From contig CAJKZL010000190.1 in the NCBI GenBank assembly GCA_905204385.1, positions 1-6,424 of the forward strand: a stretch of 6,424 nt of DNA. Reading direction: 5' to 3'. The position numbers and the translations under genes were made by a program. The number at the start of each line of letters is the position of its first letter. Position 1 is the first letter of the stretch. This document shows, in pieces, positions 6,230 to 6,424 of this stretch. The notes beneath the pieces were generated by a model that searched no databases, was not told the DNA's origin, and was given only the letters and a program-made list of their open reading frames with translations. The DNA comes from an uncultured Odoribacter sp. GTDB lineage: Bacteria > Bacteroidota > Bacteroidia > Bacteroidales > Marinifilaceae.

Positions 6230-6424
6230 CCGGTTTATATTTCCGGAGAGTCATCCACAAACCGACGACTTCGGAATAATTTTTTGTTCCTTCTCCGATT
6301 TTATTATTTTTCAGGTAAGCGTTATACATTTTATGCTGCACCTTACCGGCTACAGGCTTGTACTTTCCCTTCCAATACGTGAGGCGTTGTTTGTAAATTT
6401 CCAGAACTTCCGGAGGCATGCAGT
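6222..6424 (-). CDS. Unrecognised protein, C-terminal end (gene may run off the window)
   Basis: The minus-strand frame is open from the window edge (TGC codon at 6422-6420, then ATG at 6419) to a TGA stop at 6224-6222. From the Met it is 65 residues, rich in Lys and Tyr, with Trp-containing segments (RLTYWKGKYKP, VVGLWMTLRKYKPDL). There is no cysteine after the Met, no hydrophobic membrane segment and no motif I recognise. Codon choice looks like that of the neighbouring genes, which supports real coding. The ATG at 6419 may be internal, because the upstream sequence needed to judge it is missing. It converges on tkt and shares the hairpin at its 3' end. Confidence 0.55.
   Translation of the reverse strand, partial: CMPPEVLEIYKQRLTYWKGKYKPVAGKVQHKMYNAYLKNNKIGEGTKNYSEVVGLWMTLRKYKPDL

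Overview
The window looks like chromosomal DNA from a member of the Bacteroidales (Bacteroidetes) with moderate GC. The evidence is as follows. There is a textbook Bacteroidetes -7 promoter box (TAnnTTTG) ahead of the transketolase gene. Start codons are preceded by AT-rich sequence rather than by Shine-Dalgarno motifs. The Rel, S9 peptidase and transketolase proteins resemble, from memory, their Bacteroides/Parabacteroides counterparts. The exact genus cannot be fixed from the sequence.

Layout, left to right. (1) Bases 1-1296 hold the C-terminal ~431 residues of a long RelA/SpoT-type (p)ppGpp enzyme whose 5' part lies outside the window; a strong intrinsic terminator follows at 1316-1368. 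(2) Bases 1507-4035 hold a secreted family S9 (prolyl-oligopeptidase/DPP-like) serine peptidase. (3) Bases 4142-6172 hold a single-chain transketolase (tkt) with its own promoter. (4) A near-perfect 19-bp hairpin at 6187-6229 separates tkt from a convergent minus-strand gene, of which only the unrecognised C-terminal end (6222-6424) is visible. The plus-strand genes appear to be separate transcription units of housekeeping type (stringent response, peptide degradation in the envelope, pentose phosphate pathway), not a functional cluster.

The striking feature is that both complete genes are interrupted by exactly one in-frame TAG codon (2677-2679 in the peptidase, 5066-5068 in tkt). Reading frame and family similarity continue without any shift on both sides, and all catalytic residues I can check are intact. 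The tkt TAG falls in the linker between the two thiamine-diphosphate domains, which is also where naturally two-subunit transketolases are split. Possible explanations are amber suppression or recoding, tolerated gene splitting, recent pseudogenisation, or substitution errors in the assembly. A third TAG (4033-4035) sits where the peptidase family normally ends and appears to be a real terminator, so wholesale reassignment of TAG is not supported by this window alone. No mobile element, CRISPR array, tRNA or rRNA was seen.
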